Source: a virus
Strand: one strand, 5' to 3'
Length of the DNA stretch: 64,000 bases
Virus record (IMG/VR): IMGVR_UViG_3300035682_001186
Location: 1 to 64,000 of that record
Shown: piece by piece, positions 1 through 8,156 of the stretch
Numbering within the stretch: the stretch's first letter is position 1
How the letters are laid out: each line of letters begins with the position of its first letter
The notes under the pieces: model-generated
The model's input: only the letters and a program-made list of their open reading frames with translations
The model's database searches: none
Told to the model about the DNA's origin: nothing
Translations under genes and position numbers: made by a program

Positions 1-2959
1 GTAATATCATATGACTTGGTGGAACAACAACTTGAGTTCCAGTTAAGTCATTAGTAATACCACTTGGATAATAGATACCAAGATATGTATTACGTGTTAC
101 AAGACCTTGTTCACCAGTACTTGATGCACCAGCTGTATTGTTTGTCCAGTCAAAGATTGATTGACCATTTGCTACTAAACGTAATGGTGTATCACCAATA
201 ATGTATGCAGTTTGACCGCGATCATTATTTAGTGTTACCATGTTAGGTTGTAACTCTGGATATTGAGGTGTTGCCATTAAGTTAAAGAATGTATCTTCAT
301 CACGAAGTTGTGTTGAAGTATCAATTGTTGTCTTAAGAGCTTTAACAATCATATTACGTTGAGCACTACGACCCATATATGGGGCACCATTTGTCTGTAA
401 ACCACTTACGCTAACCCATGCATTTGTTTCTTGTGGCAATGCTTCGTCTGGGAATGTTGTTCCATTAAAGTAGTTAACCATAAACTCTTTAATGTTATAA
501 CCACTACGACGAGTATTGAACAACAATGTACCTTGTGGATACAATTGAGAATCAGGAGCATCAATATCTAAATAGTTACTTGTTAATAAACTAACAATTG
601 TTGGAATCGGATCATCAATTGGATTTGTAGTTCCATTAGTTGCCCAACGAGCATCTTGGAATAAAATACCATTTTCTGTTGTCTGATCTGTATTGTCAAT
701 TAAAACCCATTGATCTTCGCCATTAACATTCTGCCAACGACTGATTACTGGATAATTTTCTAAATCATTAGAATCAATCCACAAATCACCATATACTAAT
801 ACACTGTTATCGCTTTGAGTTGTTGGTGCAGTTGCTGAAATGATAGGACCAGCTGGATCAGTACTAGGAGTACCAGATGCTTGTGGTAAACCATCAGATG
901 CATAACTTATATTTTTATAACCAGTCCATACTCCACCAACGTTAGTCATAATATCAACTTGATTGACAACGCTATAATACCATGGAGTTCCATCAGTTGG
1001 AATTGTTACTGGTGCGATTAGATTTGGTGTATAATTGAAAATTCTCCAATTACTTAACTGTACTGAATATTGTGGTGTTGCAAAATTTGCATACCATTGT
1101 ACACCTGTTATATTACCTCCCCCGCCAACTGTAGTAACTTGAACAGTATATGGATCAATCAAATAACCACCACCGTCAATTTCCAATAAATCACCAACAG
1201 CATAAGAAGAACCACCACCAGCTATTGTAAATGTAGGAATATATCCAAATGTAGTTACATACAATGAAGCACCGGAACCAGAACTAGACACATTGATTGC
1301 TGGGAAGTATGAATAACTAATGGTTTTAAATGGTCCCCATTTAGCACCTACACAACCTGTTGGAGTAGTAACATCAGTATTAATTGTAAATCCTGCTGCA
1401 GTAACTGCCGATGCAGGACTAATTACACCATTATCATTCATAATAATAACTCCACCTTCAGTATGAGTTAATACGATTGATCCAGTTGATGAAACTTGAG
1501 CCGTAGTATAAGGAATATTGGCAGATGTCCATGCGGTTACAAAATCTGATGCATCTAAAGTTCCAGAACTTGGCATTGTAACTGTATATGATACACTTAA
1601 ACTTGCTGAACTTGGAGTACTAACATAAACTTCAAATGTTGCATTATTTGCAAATGTTGGTGCGGTATTTGTTCCAACAAATACAGCTTCTCCAATACTT
1701 GAACGTTCAAACAATTGTAATGGTGATGAATTTGTCTCTTCATCAAAATCATACTGAGCGTATATTGATCCAGCGGGAATTGCTTGTCCACCAGAAGAAT
1801 CTAATGAATTACTAATAACCCAATCACTAGTAGATAGTGGGCAACTCTTAGCAGAGAATGTAGCAGTAGATGCGCTATATTTACTAATAACAATGTTAGT
1901 ACCTAAATTTGGAGAGTTTGTTTTAACCCAAACTGATCCTGTTGGATGAGGTTGACTATCAGTTGACTTCCATAATGGTTGTTGAGCATTGGTACCATAA
2001 ACAAGTTTTGGAGAGTAATATGTCTTTGCAGTAATTCCCAAACTTGTTAATGTCGCCGAAGTGCTTCCACTTCCAATAATTACAGTTGATCCATTATCTT
2101 GAAATATTTGTAATCTTCCATCAATATTTAGAGCTGTAACACCTAAAATATTGGCCCCGTTAATTTCCCCAACAACACCATCAACTGTGTTATTTGGACT
2201 CACTGGAACTGTTACAGTATTACTATTGATTATAATACTTCCCGCAGTTACTGTTACTGGAGTAGCAGTACCCTGAACTGTTGGCCAACTATTTTTCCAA
2301 GAGTGACCCCCAAGAACAACCCATTCATTATTTGAATTTTTAAACCAATAAGTATAATAACTTGATGGAGATCCATACTGTTCTGTCAATACCATAGCGT
2401 AATCGCCAATATTTCCAATATATTGTTGTGGTTGACCATCAGAACTAGCAACGTCAGCCACATCTTCAATAACGATTGGACTAATTACAGAGAATGTTCC
2501 TGTTGCCGAATTGAATTGAAACATACCCCATGTACTGGTAGTTGTATTCAACCAATAAGATCCATCTACTGGAGGTGCACTTGGACGTCCAGTTTGACCA
2601 ATATAATCAGCTAAGTTAATATTGGCACGAATTACATAACATAGATTACTTGTTCCAAGAACTGAATAAGCGGCAAATAAACCGTATTCATTTAGTTCAT
2701 AACCTTGAATTGCTGTTCCATCAGTTGTCTTATAGAAAAATGGTGTTCCAAAGAAACTTACCAAATCACGTTGACTTGTGACTCTGTATAGTTTATTAGC
2801 ATTGGCTGCCAATGTTCCGGGAGCAATTGCTGTTCCAGAAGGATCAGGTTTGTTTTGTGCGGTTGCCATGATAATAAGTGGAACCGATGCTGGTGGTGCA
2901 GGTAAGTATTGACTTTGGTCAATAATGGTGATTTCTACACCAGGCGATTCTAGAGCCAT
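1..2959 (-). CDS. 18: Contractile tail sheath protein, gp18-like (3' end beyond window)
   Basis: Sheath subunit that polymerises around the tail tube and contracts at infection. The reading frame starts at an ATG at 2959 (complement of 2957-2959) behind a good AGGAG site and stays open for 986 codons to the left edge, so the C-terminus is missing. The N-terminus has the family signature SPGVEI at about residues 5-10, followed by a Val/Ile-rich strand and a D-L-V-x-x-F-G-x-P stretch (residues ~65-75) typical of gp18 and FI-type sheaths. It is already much longer than T4 gp18 (659 aa), so it carries Ser/Thr/Gly-rich insertions, probably surface domains on the sheath. It is transcribed from a late-type box at 3028-3035. 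Family assignment is by motif recognition; the extent of the insertions is inferred. Confidence 0.88.
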   Translation of the reverse strand, partial: MALESPGVEITIIDQSQYLPAPPASVPLIIMATAQNKPDPSGTAIAPGTLAANANKLYRVTSQRDLVSFFGTPFFYKTTDGTAIQGYELNEYGLFAAYSVLGTSNLCYVIRANINLADYIGQTGRPSAPPVDGSYWLNTTTSTWGMFQFNSATGTFSVISPIVIEDVADVASSDGQPQQYIGNIGDYAMVLTEQYGSPSSYYTYWFKNSNNEWVVLGGHSWKNSWPTVQGTATPVTVTAGSIIINSNTVTVPVSPNNTVDGVVGEINGANILGVTALNIDGRLQIFQDNGSTVIIGSGSTSATLTSLGITAKTYYSPKLVYGTNAQQPLWKSTDSQPHPTGSVWVKTNSPNLGTNIVISKYSASTATFSAKSCPLSTSDWVISNSLDSSGGQAIPAGSIYAQYDFDEETNSSPLQLFERSSIGEAVFVGTNTAPTFANNATFEVYVSTPSSASLSVSYTVTMPSSGTLDASDFVTAWTSANIPYTTAQVSSTGSIVLTHTEGGVIIMNDNGVISPASAVTAAGFTINTDVTTPTGCVGAKWGPFKTISYSYFPAINVSSSGSGASLYVTTFGYIPTFTIAGGGSSYAVGDLLEIDGGGYLIDPYTVQVTTVGGGGNITGVQWYANFATPQYSVQLSNWRIFNYTPNLIAPVTIPTDGTPWYYSVVNQVDIMTNVGGVWTGYKNISYASDGLPQASGTPSTDPAGPIISATAPTTQSDNSVLVYGDLWIDSNDLENYPVISRWQNVNGEDQWVLIDNTDQTTENGILFQDARWATNGTTNPIDDPIPTIVSLLTSNYLDIDAPDSQLYPQGTLLFNTRRSGYNIKEFMVNYFNGTTFPDEALPQETNAWVSVSGLQTNGAPYMGRSAQRNMIVKALKTTIDTSTQLRDEDTFFNLMATPQYPELQPNMVTLNNDRGQTAYIIGDTPLRLVANGQSIFDWTNNTAGASSTGEQGLVTRNTYLGIYYPSGITNDLTGTQVVVPPSHMIL

Positions 2960-3027
2960 TGTTTTCTCCTAAAATTTAGTATTACAACGATTAAATGTCA
3001 GCACTATGCGTGACAGTTTCATAATAA

Positions 3028-3035
3028 TATTTATC
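3028..3035 (-). promoter_or_regulatory. Late promoter box for tail sheath
   Basis: The minus strand reads GATAAATA, close to the T4 late -10 octamer TATAAATA. It lies about 68 nt upstream of the sheath ATG, leaving a normal leader with an AGGAG site. The same octamer recurs before most transcription units here. Confidence 0.6.
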
Positions 3036-3065
3036 TAAATTTAGAAAAAGTACTCTGTTACTGAT

Positions 3066-3096
3066 CTCTACTAGTAGAGTTACTTTTCAAAGTAAC
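3066..3096. repeat. Two adjacent palindromes between divergent promoters
   Basis: 3066-3079 is a perfect 14-bp palindrome (CTCTACT/AGTAGAG). 3079-3096 is an 8-bp inverted repeat (GTTACTTT, 2-nt loop, AAAGTAAC) that runs directly into the plus-strand late box. They could be protein-binding sites or RNA hairpins. No T-run follows them, so they do not look like terminators. Confidence 0.5.
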
Positions 3097-3103
3097 ATAA
3101 ATA
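3096..3103 (+). promoter_or_regulatory. Late promoter box, leaderless type, for HNH protein
   Basis: CATAAATA on the plus strand ends 6 nt before the ATG at 3110. With T4 late spacing (octamer at -13 to -6), transcription would start 1 nt before the start codon. There is no Shine-Dalgarno site between box and ATG. Confidence 0.5.
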
Positions 3104-3109
3104 GTCATT

Positions 3110-3454
3110 ATGAATAGACCGTTATGTACTGTTTGTAATAAATTACCAAGAGCAGCCGCCTATTATCGTAATGATAAACGATATTATCGCAGTCGTTGTG
3201 AAAGTTGTATCAGAAAAAATAAACAACTAAAAGCCGCTGATCCTCGTTGGAAGATTCGCGGCTATAAAAAGAAAACACATTGTGATCTTTGTAATTTTAA
3301 AGCTAGATATACTAATCAAATTCTAGTTCATCATATTGATGGTAACTTAAATAATTGTGAATTAATCAATTTACGTTCAATATGTTTAAACTGTGTTGAA
3401 GTTGTTAAACGAAATAATACTACTTGGAAAATAGGGGATTTAACAGTTGATTAA
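3110..3454 (+). CDS. Small HNH/zinc-ribbon protein of T4-like phages
   Basis: 114-residue protein with two zinc-binding halves: C6xxC9 with C30xxC33, then a CDLC knuckle leading to VHHIDGNLNN, NLRSIC and CLNC, the His-His/Asn/Cys arrangement of HNH nucleases. Likely a small DNA-cutting or DNA-binding protein. I recognise this as a gene found in marine T4-like phages, but its exact role is not known to me. It is on the strand opposite its neighbours, between divergent late promoters, and its 3' end overlaps the dNMP kinase gene by 35 bp tail to tail. A degenerate relative lies at 46257-46574. Start chosen at the only in-frame ATG after the late box; there is no ribosome site. Confidence 0.75.
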   Translation: MNRPLCTVCNKLPRAAAYYRNDKRYYRSRCESCIRKNKQLKAADPRWKIRGYKKKTHCDLCNFKARYTNQILVHHIDGNLNNCELINLRSICLNCVEVVKRNNTTWKIGDLTVD

Positions 3455-4079
3455 TTTGACTATATAAGTCATCTATTGTACCATCATTATCTAAAATAGC
3501 ATCAAAATTAGTACCTATCCAAGAAGTTTCACTAACATGAATTTTATAATTATCTAAAAATGATTTGTTACTTGCCCATGATAAGTTTTTAGTAGGTCCC
3601 TTATTCACTATTTCAGCTGCATGATACCATTCTGGATCAGGTCCACGATGAGTTCTGATAACCATACCACCCGCATCTTTAATAGATTTTATTTCATTAG
3701 GAAATCTTACATCTGAGATTACAACATTATCTGATATCGTGGCAAGTTTATATTCTACGCTATGAATCCAAATATTGTCGTGAAAGGCTTTACGTGCCAC
3801 TTCTGTTCCCCAATATTGTAGAACCCAACGTGGAGTTAAATGTGGCATATTGAGCTTATTTGCCCACCACTTATCTACCTTCTCTCTCCAATCTCTACTT
3901 TCTGTGGTTCTACCCTCAAGTAGTTCACGATCCCAGCCAAATATAGCAGAGACAGCATCTTTTAATGTACCAGCGAAACTTATTCTTCTGAATCCGTGTA
4001 CGTTTACTAGATAATCAGCAACAGTATCTTTCCCGCTACCCTGAAATCCACATACACCTACTATAATCTTATTTGACAC
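3420..4079 (-). CDS. 1: Deoxynucleoside monophosphate kinase, gp1-like
   Basis: Phosphorylates dNMPs to dNDPs for phage DNA synthesis. The 219-residue protein (T4 gp1 is 241) has a Walker A loop GFQGSGKDT at residues 11-19, the gp1-type stretch ISFAGTLKDAVSAIFGW after the first strand, and an Asp-Val-Arg-Phe-Pro-Asn motif (residues ~122-127) of the dNMP-kinase family. The start is GTG at 4079, preceded by GGAG at 9-12 nt; no better ATG is in frame. Its end overlaps the convergent HNH gene by 35 bp. It is placed downstream of the gp13-like gene, so it may be made late as well as from read-through. Confidence 0.87.
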   Translation of the reverse strand: MSNKIIVGVCGFQGSGKDTVADYLVNVHGFRRISFAGTLKDAVSAIFGWDRELLEGRTTESRDWREKVDKWWANKLNMPHLTPRWVLQYWGTEVARKAFHDNIWIHSVEYKLATISDNVVISDVRFPNEIKSIKDAGGMVIRTHRGPDPEWYHAAEIVNKGPTKNLSWASNKSFLDNYKIHVSETSWIGTNFDAILDNDGTIDDLYSQINQLLNPLFSK

Positions 4080-4138
4080 AGTATCTCCACAATGAAATAT
4101 TATTGTAATACTATGTTAATGATTAGTCAAGTGTCGGA

Positions 4139-4894
4139 TTATCCAATTACCCAAGATAGTGGTTCAGAACCATCTACATAGGCTTTGAGTTCATCAATTA
4201 GAGCAACTTGTAATGCCGCACCTTCGGCTTTCATGGCAGCACCATTCAATGTTGTTCCACCCTGCGGACCAGCTATTGTACCAAATTTTTCACGAGCTTC
4301 ACCAATGGTAAGTTTACATTGGGCTAATGTCCAACTTGTAATCCAATTACCAATATTAGGGTCTTGAAGTAATGTAATTTCTGGCTTCATATTGTCAGTC
4401 CACAATAGAATTCTTTCACCAGTACCTTTAAAATCACGAACAAATTGAATCTCTTTTGTTACTGGATTAAATGTATAGATAACATATCCACCAAACATAC
4501 GTGCAGCTAATTCAACATATTGTGCATAAAAGTCATATGTGGCTAATCCACCAGCATAATTGTAGTTTAACAAATATGTATTTAAAATCGCTGATGAAAA
4601 TGGATCAAATGATGTAGCACTTGGTCCAGTTTCTAATCCAACAGTTCTACGAAATGCTTGTCTAACTCTAGTTACTTCTTGTGGTAAAATATAGGAATTT
4701 TGATTGGCTTGAACTTCTAATAACATATATGATTCTTCATATGCATTTTGACCACGTTGACGATATGTAGAAATAGCATAGCGATAAGCAGCCTCGTAGT
4801 GTTCAGGATCTAATTCTAGATCAATAATACCATCACCAAGACGATATCTGATACTATTAAATAATTGTTGTTTTAATTCTACGAGATTAGCCAT
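4139..4894 (-). CDS. 13: Neck protein, gp13-like
   Basis: Probable head-completion/neck protein joining head to tail. The 251-residue protein begins with the pattern LRxxLG..I.dvELdpeHyexAyrYAisxYRqRG, which matches the N-terminal helical region of T4 gp13 (RRLGAPIINVELTPDQ...). It also has a central YVxLAARMFGGYVIYTFNP segment and a C-terminal amphipathic helix region (LAQCKLTIGEAREKFG) comparable to gp13. T4 gp13 is 309 aa. It is transcribed from the late box at 4920-4927 through a short leader containing an imperfect hairpin (CTATC/GATAG at 4904-4917). Assignment rests on remembered sequence pattern, so it is moderate; another head-tail connector is possible. Confidence 0.6.
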   Translation of the reverse strand: MANLVELKQQLFNSIRYRLGDGIIDLELDPEHYEAAYRYAISTYRQRGQNAYEESYMLLEVQANQNSYILPQEVTRVRQAFRRTVGLETGPSATSFDPFSSAILNTYLLNYNYAGGLATYDFYAQYVELAARMFGGYVIYTFNPVTKEIQFVRDFKGTGERILLWTDNMKPEITLLQDPNIGNWITSWTLAQCKLTIGEAREKFGTIAGPQGGTTLNGAAMKAEGAALQVALIDELKAYVDGSEPLSWVIG

Positions 4895-4919
4895 AAAAAT
4901 ACCCTATCATAAGATAGAG

Positions 4920-4927
4920 TATTTATC
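4920..4927 (-). promoter_or_regulatory. Late promoter box for gp13-like gene
   Basis: The minus strand reads GATAAATA, 25 nt upstream of the ATG at 4894. The short predicted leader contains a 5-bp hairpin (arms 4904-4908 and 4913-4917) next to the weak ribosome site. Confidence 0.6.
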
Positions 4928-4942
4928 AAATATTAAGTTGAA

Positions 4943-6154
4943 TCAATAAGCTTTCAGAATAATTAAATTATCACTAGTACGACCATTGGGTTGAGCCTGT
5001 ACAGCATTAATCTCGGCAAAAACTTTACGACTTGAAGGTTTTCCACCAGACATTAATTTCTTTAGAATCTCGGCTGGTTTACGTAGAGTTTTAACTCCAC
5101 TTTTCATAGAATCATACCCAATAATAGTTGTACCTTTGATTCCAAGAGTACCAATATGATCATCAGCAATGTAATAATGAAGTTTACGTTTGGCAGTATC
5201 ATATGCCCATACTTCTGTGGCATTAATAATCTTACTAGGATGAACACTGACAAGTTTAAGTGTTTCTTCTGACTTCTGATACTTCATTTTTGAAGCTTGT
5301 TTCTCTGGAGAAACTGGTTTACGAGCACGAACTGCTTTTGATGCCTTTTTAACCGAAACATAACTACTTAAACTAGCCAATACGGCTTCACAAAACTTAA
5401 TAACTGCCTTGATTTGTGTTTTAGTATAATGAGAATAGGCTTCATTGAGTTGTTTGTCTTTTCCCGTTTGTACTTCTTGAAACTCAGCCAATTTACGCTT
5501 CCATACATCAGTCAAAATAGACATATGTTGTGGCATAATATTACGTTCAGTTAACATTCCAACACTATTAACGTCAATATTAACAGGTTTTGCACCAAGA
5601 ATAATGAAATCGTCTAACCAACCTTCAATTTCTCCCGCAACTTCACGAGTACGCTCACGCATAATTTCTTGAATGTTTGGGCGATTTGATGAAATCGTTT
5701 CTACAACTTGTGGTGCAGTGGGACTAACTACTTTTGGTTTTGAGATTGATTCAATCAAGCGATTTAATTCATTAGTCAAACGAGTAGTTTCTTCAGTTGA
5801 AAGATTTAACCCACGCATGTACATACGTGCCAACCAACCTAATGTTGGCATAATTTCACGTTCTTCCACTTTACTTAATAATTTGGAAAGTTCTTTTCTA
5901 TCAGTTTTTTCGGCATAATCAATTAAAAAATCTTTAGAATTTTTAACACTACAGAAACGACTATACCAATTAAATGACATTCCTAATGCCAAAGACCGAT
6001 TATCTGAATCGGGTTGTGTCACAAACATAGGTTCTGTGCCATAATACTGAGTATCAGCGTCTTTTGGCTTAAAATCCGAAACAATTGTTCGTTCAGTAGA
6101 CGCTAAGACTTTTTTAGTAGATGCTAAAACTTTTTTAGTAGATTTTGTGGCCAT
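4943..6154 (-). CDS. Conserved phage protein of unknown function
   Basis: 403-residue protein that I cannot assign. The start is taken at the ATG at 6154 (MATKSTKK) because the eight upstream codons run into the divergent promoter region and have no ribosome site. The N-terminus has a tandem KKVLAST repeat encoded by two ~21-bp direct repeats. The middle (residues ~80-280) is mostly helical and charged. A Lys/Arg-rich segment follows (~270-300: SVKKASKAVRARK), and the last ~100 residues look like a beta-rich domain (VWAYDTAKRKLHYYIADD, IGTLGIKGTTIIGYDS). No signal peptide or membrane segment is visible. Its place between neck genes and a late-type box at 6200-6207 suggests a late, possibly virion-associated protein; this is inference. 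Confidence 0.7.
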   Translation of the reverse strand: MATKSTKKVLASTKKVLASTERTIVSDFKPKDADTQYYGTEPMFVTQPDSDNRSLALGMSFNWYSRFCSVKNSKDFLIDYAEKTDRKELSKLLSKVEEREIMPTLGWLARMYMRGLNLSTEETTRLTNELNRLIESISKPKVVSPTAPQVVETISSNRPNIQEIMRERTREVAGEIEGWLDDFIILGAKPVNIDVNSVGMLTERNIMPQHMSILTDVWKRKLAEFQEVQTGKDKQLNEAYSHYTKTQIKAVIKFCEAVLASLSSYVSVKKASKAVRARKPVSPEKQASKMKYQKSEETLKLVSVHPSKIINATEVWAYDTAKRKLHYYIADDHIGTLGIKGTTIIGYDSMKSGVKTLRKPAEILKKLMSGGKPSSRKVFAEINAVQAQPNGRTSDNLIILKAY

Positions 6155-6199
6155 TTTATTCTCAAATTTAAGTAACAAAGTACATTATACTATAAACGG

Positions 6200-6207
6200 T
6201 ATTTATT
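6200..6207 (-). promoter_or_regulatory. Late-type box for the 4943-6154 gene
   Basis: The minus strand reads AATAAATA, about 45 nt upstream of the ATG at 6154. It is divergent from the plus-strand box at 6222-6229. Confidence 0.4.
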
Positions 6208-6221
6208 GTCAAACGTTTTTG

Positions 6222-6229
6222 GATAAATA
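6222..6229 (+). promoter_or_regulatory. Late promoter box, nearly leaderless, for neck/structural gene
   Basis: GATAAATA ends 7 nt before the ATG at 6237. T4-type spacing would give a leader of about 2 nt, and no ribosome site stands between box and ATG. Confidence 0.5.
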
Positions 6230-6236
6230 CTTAACT

Positions 6237-8102
6237 ATGCCAAGACTCAGCCTATATCGTCCAACCCAATCAAATGATTATTCATTTTTTGATAAAACAA
6301 TCAAAGAGATGTATACTGTCGGTGCAACTGATCTTTACATACACAAATATTTAGGCACCAATAATCCGGTTAATAATGACGCTACATTGCCTACCTATGA
6401 TAGTACTAATCCTACAAATATTCAAGATTTACTATTCTTAGAAAACCGTGATCGTAAGTATGATAATAATATTTATAGATTACGTGGACATTATAATGTC
6501 CAGAATTTAGACTTTGATCTAAGTCAATTTGGTTTATTTTTAACCAGTGATGTTATTTTCATTACCGTTCATTATAATCAAATGATTGATATCATTGGAC
6601 GTAAATTAATGGTTGGTGATGTATTTGAATTACCACATTTAATAGATTATCATCCGCTTAATGATACAATACCAATTGGTTTACGTAGATATTATCAAGT
6701 AACTGATTCAAATTATGCCAGCGAAGGTTTTAGTGCCACTTGGTTCCCACATATGTGGAGAATTAAATGTGAACCATTGGTCAATAGTCAAGAATTTAAT
6801 GATATTCTTAAAGATCCAATTAACAAAGATAATTATATTGGTGATTGGGATTCAACTACTTCATATGAAGTTGGATATACAGTAACATATGGTGATAAAA
6901 TTTATACTCCAATAAGATCAGTACCGGCAGGAGTTAGTCCTCCAGATCCATCGTTTTGGGCTGTCAGTGATGAACAAAATTTAATAGATATTATATCTAC
7001 TTACAATAAGAATATATCTATTAACAATGCCGTTATAGAAGAAGCTAAACGTGTATTACCAAAAAGCGGATATGACTTGAGTAATTTATATATTGTTCCA
7101 ACATATATTGATAATCAACCAGCACCACCAATTAATGTTGTAGTACCATTTAATACAAATTCAAATATTGTGGCAGCTTCATTAAAGATTGTTAGAAATC
7201 CAATGTATCTTAATGCTAGTCCAGTTCTTAGATTAAATCCAGTTGCAAAAAAGGCATTTAAAGCGTTTAATGTACTATCTCTTCAAATTGGAACAATAAC
7301 ACCAAAACTTAGTGAAACAGGTAGTGGTTTAGTACATTCAGATATGGCACTAATTACTGCTACCATATCTGAGAACATTACTGGCCCGTATGGTACAGCA
7401 GATAATACTTATGCCGAAGCAGATCAGTATGTTAATTCAACATTAAAGAATTTATTGGCTGTACCAGCCAATAGTTATAGAGTTACAATTCAAGGTATAT
7501 TAGATAATGATGTAAGTATTGGGTTGGTTATAAGAGCCACAGTGTTTAGTGCTAATGGTACATCAACTAGTGTATGGCCTAGTAATACTACAATTGTTGC
7601 CGTTGATTCAGATACAAACACATTAGTAGTTAGTAATCCTACTGGGGTTATTATACCAGTTGGAACTTCAATTGAAGTTAGTTATAATTTTACTGGTACT
7701 GTAACTCCAGTAATGGATTATAGAGCCGATGCTGATCCACAATTTAGTTATATTGCAAGAAGAAGTCCTCGTGACTTTGGATGGGTTAATGGATACTTAA
7801 CTGGTGATGATCAAGCTCCAAATGGAGAACCATATCAATCAGGAATTGTATTTCCAGCTACACCTTCAATTGGACAATATTTCTTACGTATAGATTATCT
7901 ACCACAACAATTGTATAGATATGATGGATCTATGTGGGTTCACATTAGTTCAAATGTCAGAACTGATACTGCATTTAGTGACACAGATCAAAGTCTATTA
8001 TCTGGATTTATCAATAATGATGCGGTTACTATGACAAGTACAGGTCAAACTGTACCACAACAACAAAGCCTATCAAATGTCTTACGTATACAACCAGACT
8101 GA
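6237..8102 (+). CDS. Neck/virion structural protein, possibly gp14-related
   Basis: 621-residue structural protein of a type I recognise from T4-like phages (start MPRLSLYRPTQSNDY, then IQDLLFLENRDRKYD at residues ~60-75). Residues ~90-190 contain FDLSQFGLF, a GDVFELPHL loop and an MWRIKCEPLVNSQEF strand. This order (FG strand, VGD, FP/LP, EPL) resembles the core of neck protein gp14, but the protein is over twice the length of T4 gp14 (256 aa), with a ~400-residue C-terminal extension. The start at 6237 is preferred over an upstream ATG at 6147, because that ATG lies inside the divergent gene and upstream of the late box. It is followed by gp15-like, consistent with a neck/tail-terminator cluster. 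Confidence 0.62.
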   Translation: MPRLSLYRPTQSNDYSFFDKTIKEMYTVGATDLYIHKYLGTNNPVNNDATLPTYDSTNPTNIQDLLFLENRDRKYDNNIYRLRGHYNVQNLDFDLSQFGLFLTSDVIFITVHYNQMIDIIGRKLMVGDVFELPHLIDYHPLNDTIPIGLRRYYQVTDSNYASEGFSATWFPHMWRIKCEPLVNSQEFNDILKDPINKDNYIGDWDSTTSYEVGYTVTYGDKIYTPIRSVPAGVSPPDPSFWAVSDEQNLIDIISTYNKNISINNAVIEEAKRVLPKSGYDLSNLYIVPTYIDNQPAPPINVVVPFNTNSNIVAASLKIVRNPMYLNASPVLRLNPVAKKAFKAFNVLSLQIGTITPKLSETGSGLVHSDMALITATISENITGPYGTADNTYAEADQYVNSTLKNLLAVPANSYRVTIQGILDNDVSIGLVIRATVFSANGTSTSVWPSNTTIVAVDSDTNTLVVSNPTGVIIPVGTSIEVSYNFTGTVTPVMDYRADADPQFSYIARRSPRDFGWVNGYLTGDDQAPNGEPYQSGIVFPATPSIGQYFLRIDYLPQQLYRYDGSMWVHISSNVRTDTAFSDTDQSLLSGFINNDAVTMTSTGQTVPQQQSLSNVLRIQPD

Positions 8103-8126
8103 TTTATAGTTTAGTTGATATCGTCT

Positions 8127-8134
8127 GATAAATA
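8127..8134 (+). promoter_or_regulatory. Late promoter box for gp15-like gene
   Basis: GATAAATA stands 22 nt before the ATG at 8157, with an AGGAAA ribosome site in the short leader. Confidence 0.6.
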
Positions 8135-8156
8135 TTAACATCTCTAGGAAATTTTA

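Noticed and set aside
3420-3454. Frameshift or truncation where the HNH and dNMP kinase genes overlap
   Set aside because: Both frames are intact to their stops; it is an ordinary convergent 35-bp overlap.
6147-6236. 30-residue N-terminal extension of the 6237-8102 structural protein
   Set aside because: It would start within the divergent gene and upstream of the late box; the conserved protein starts at MPRLSLYRP.
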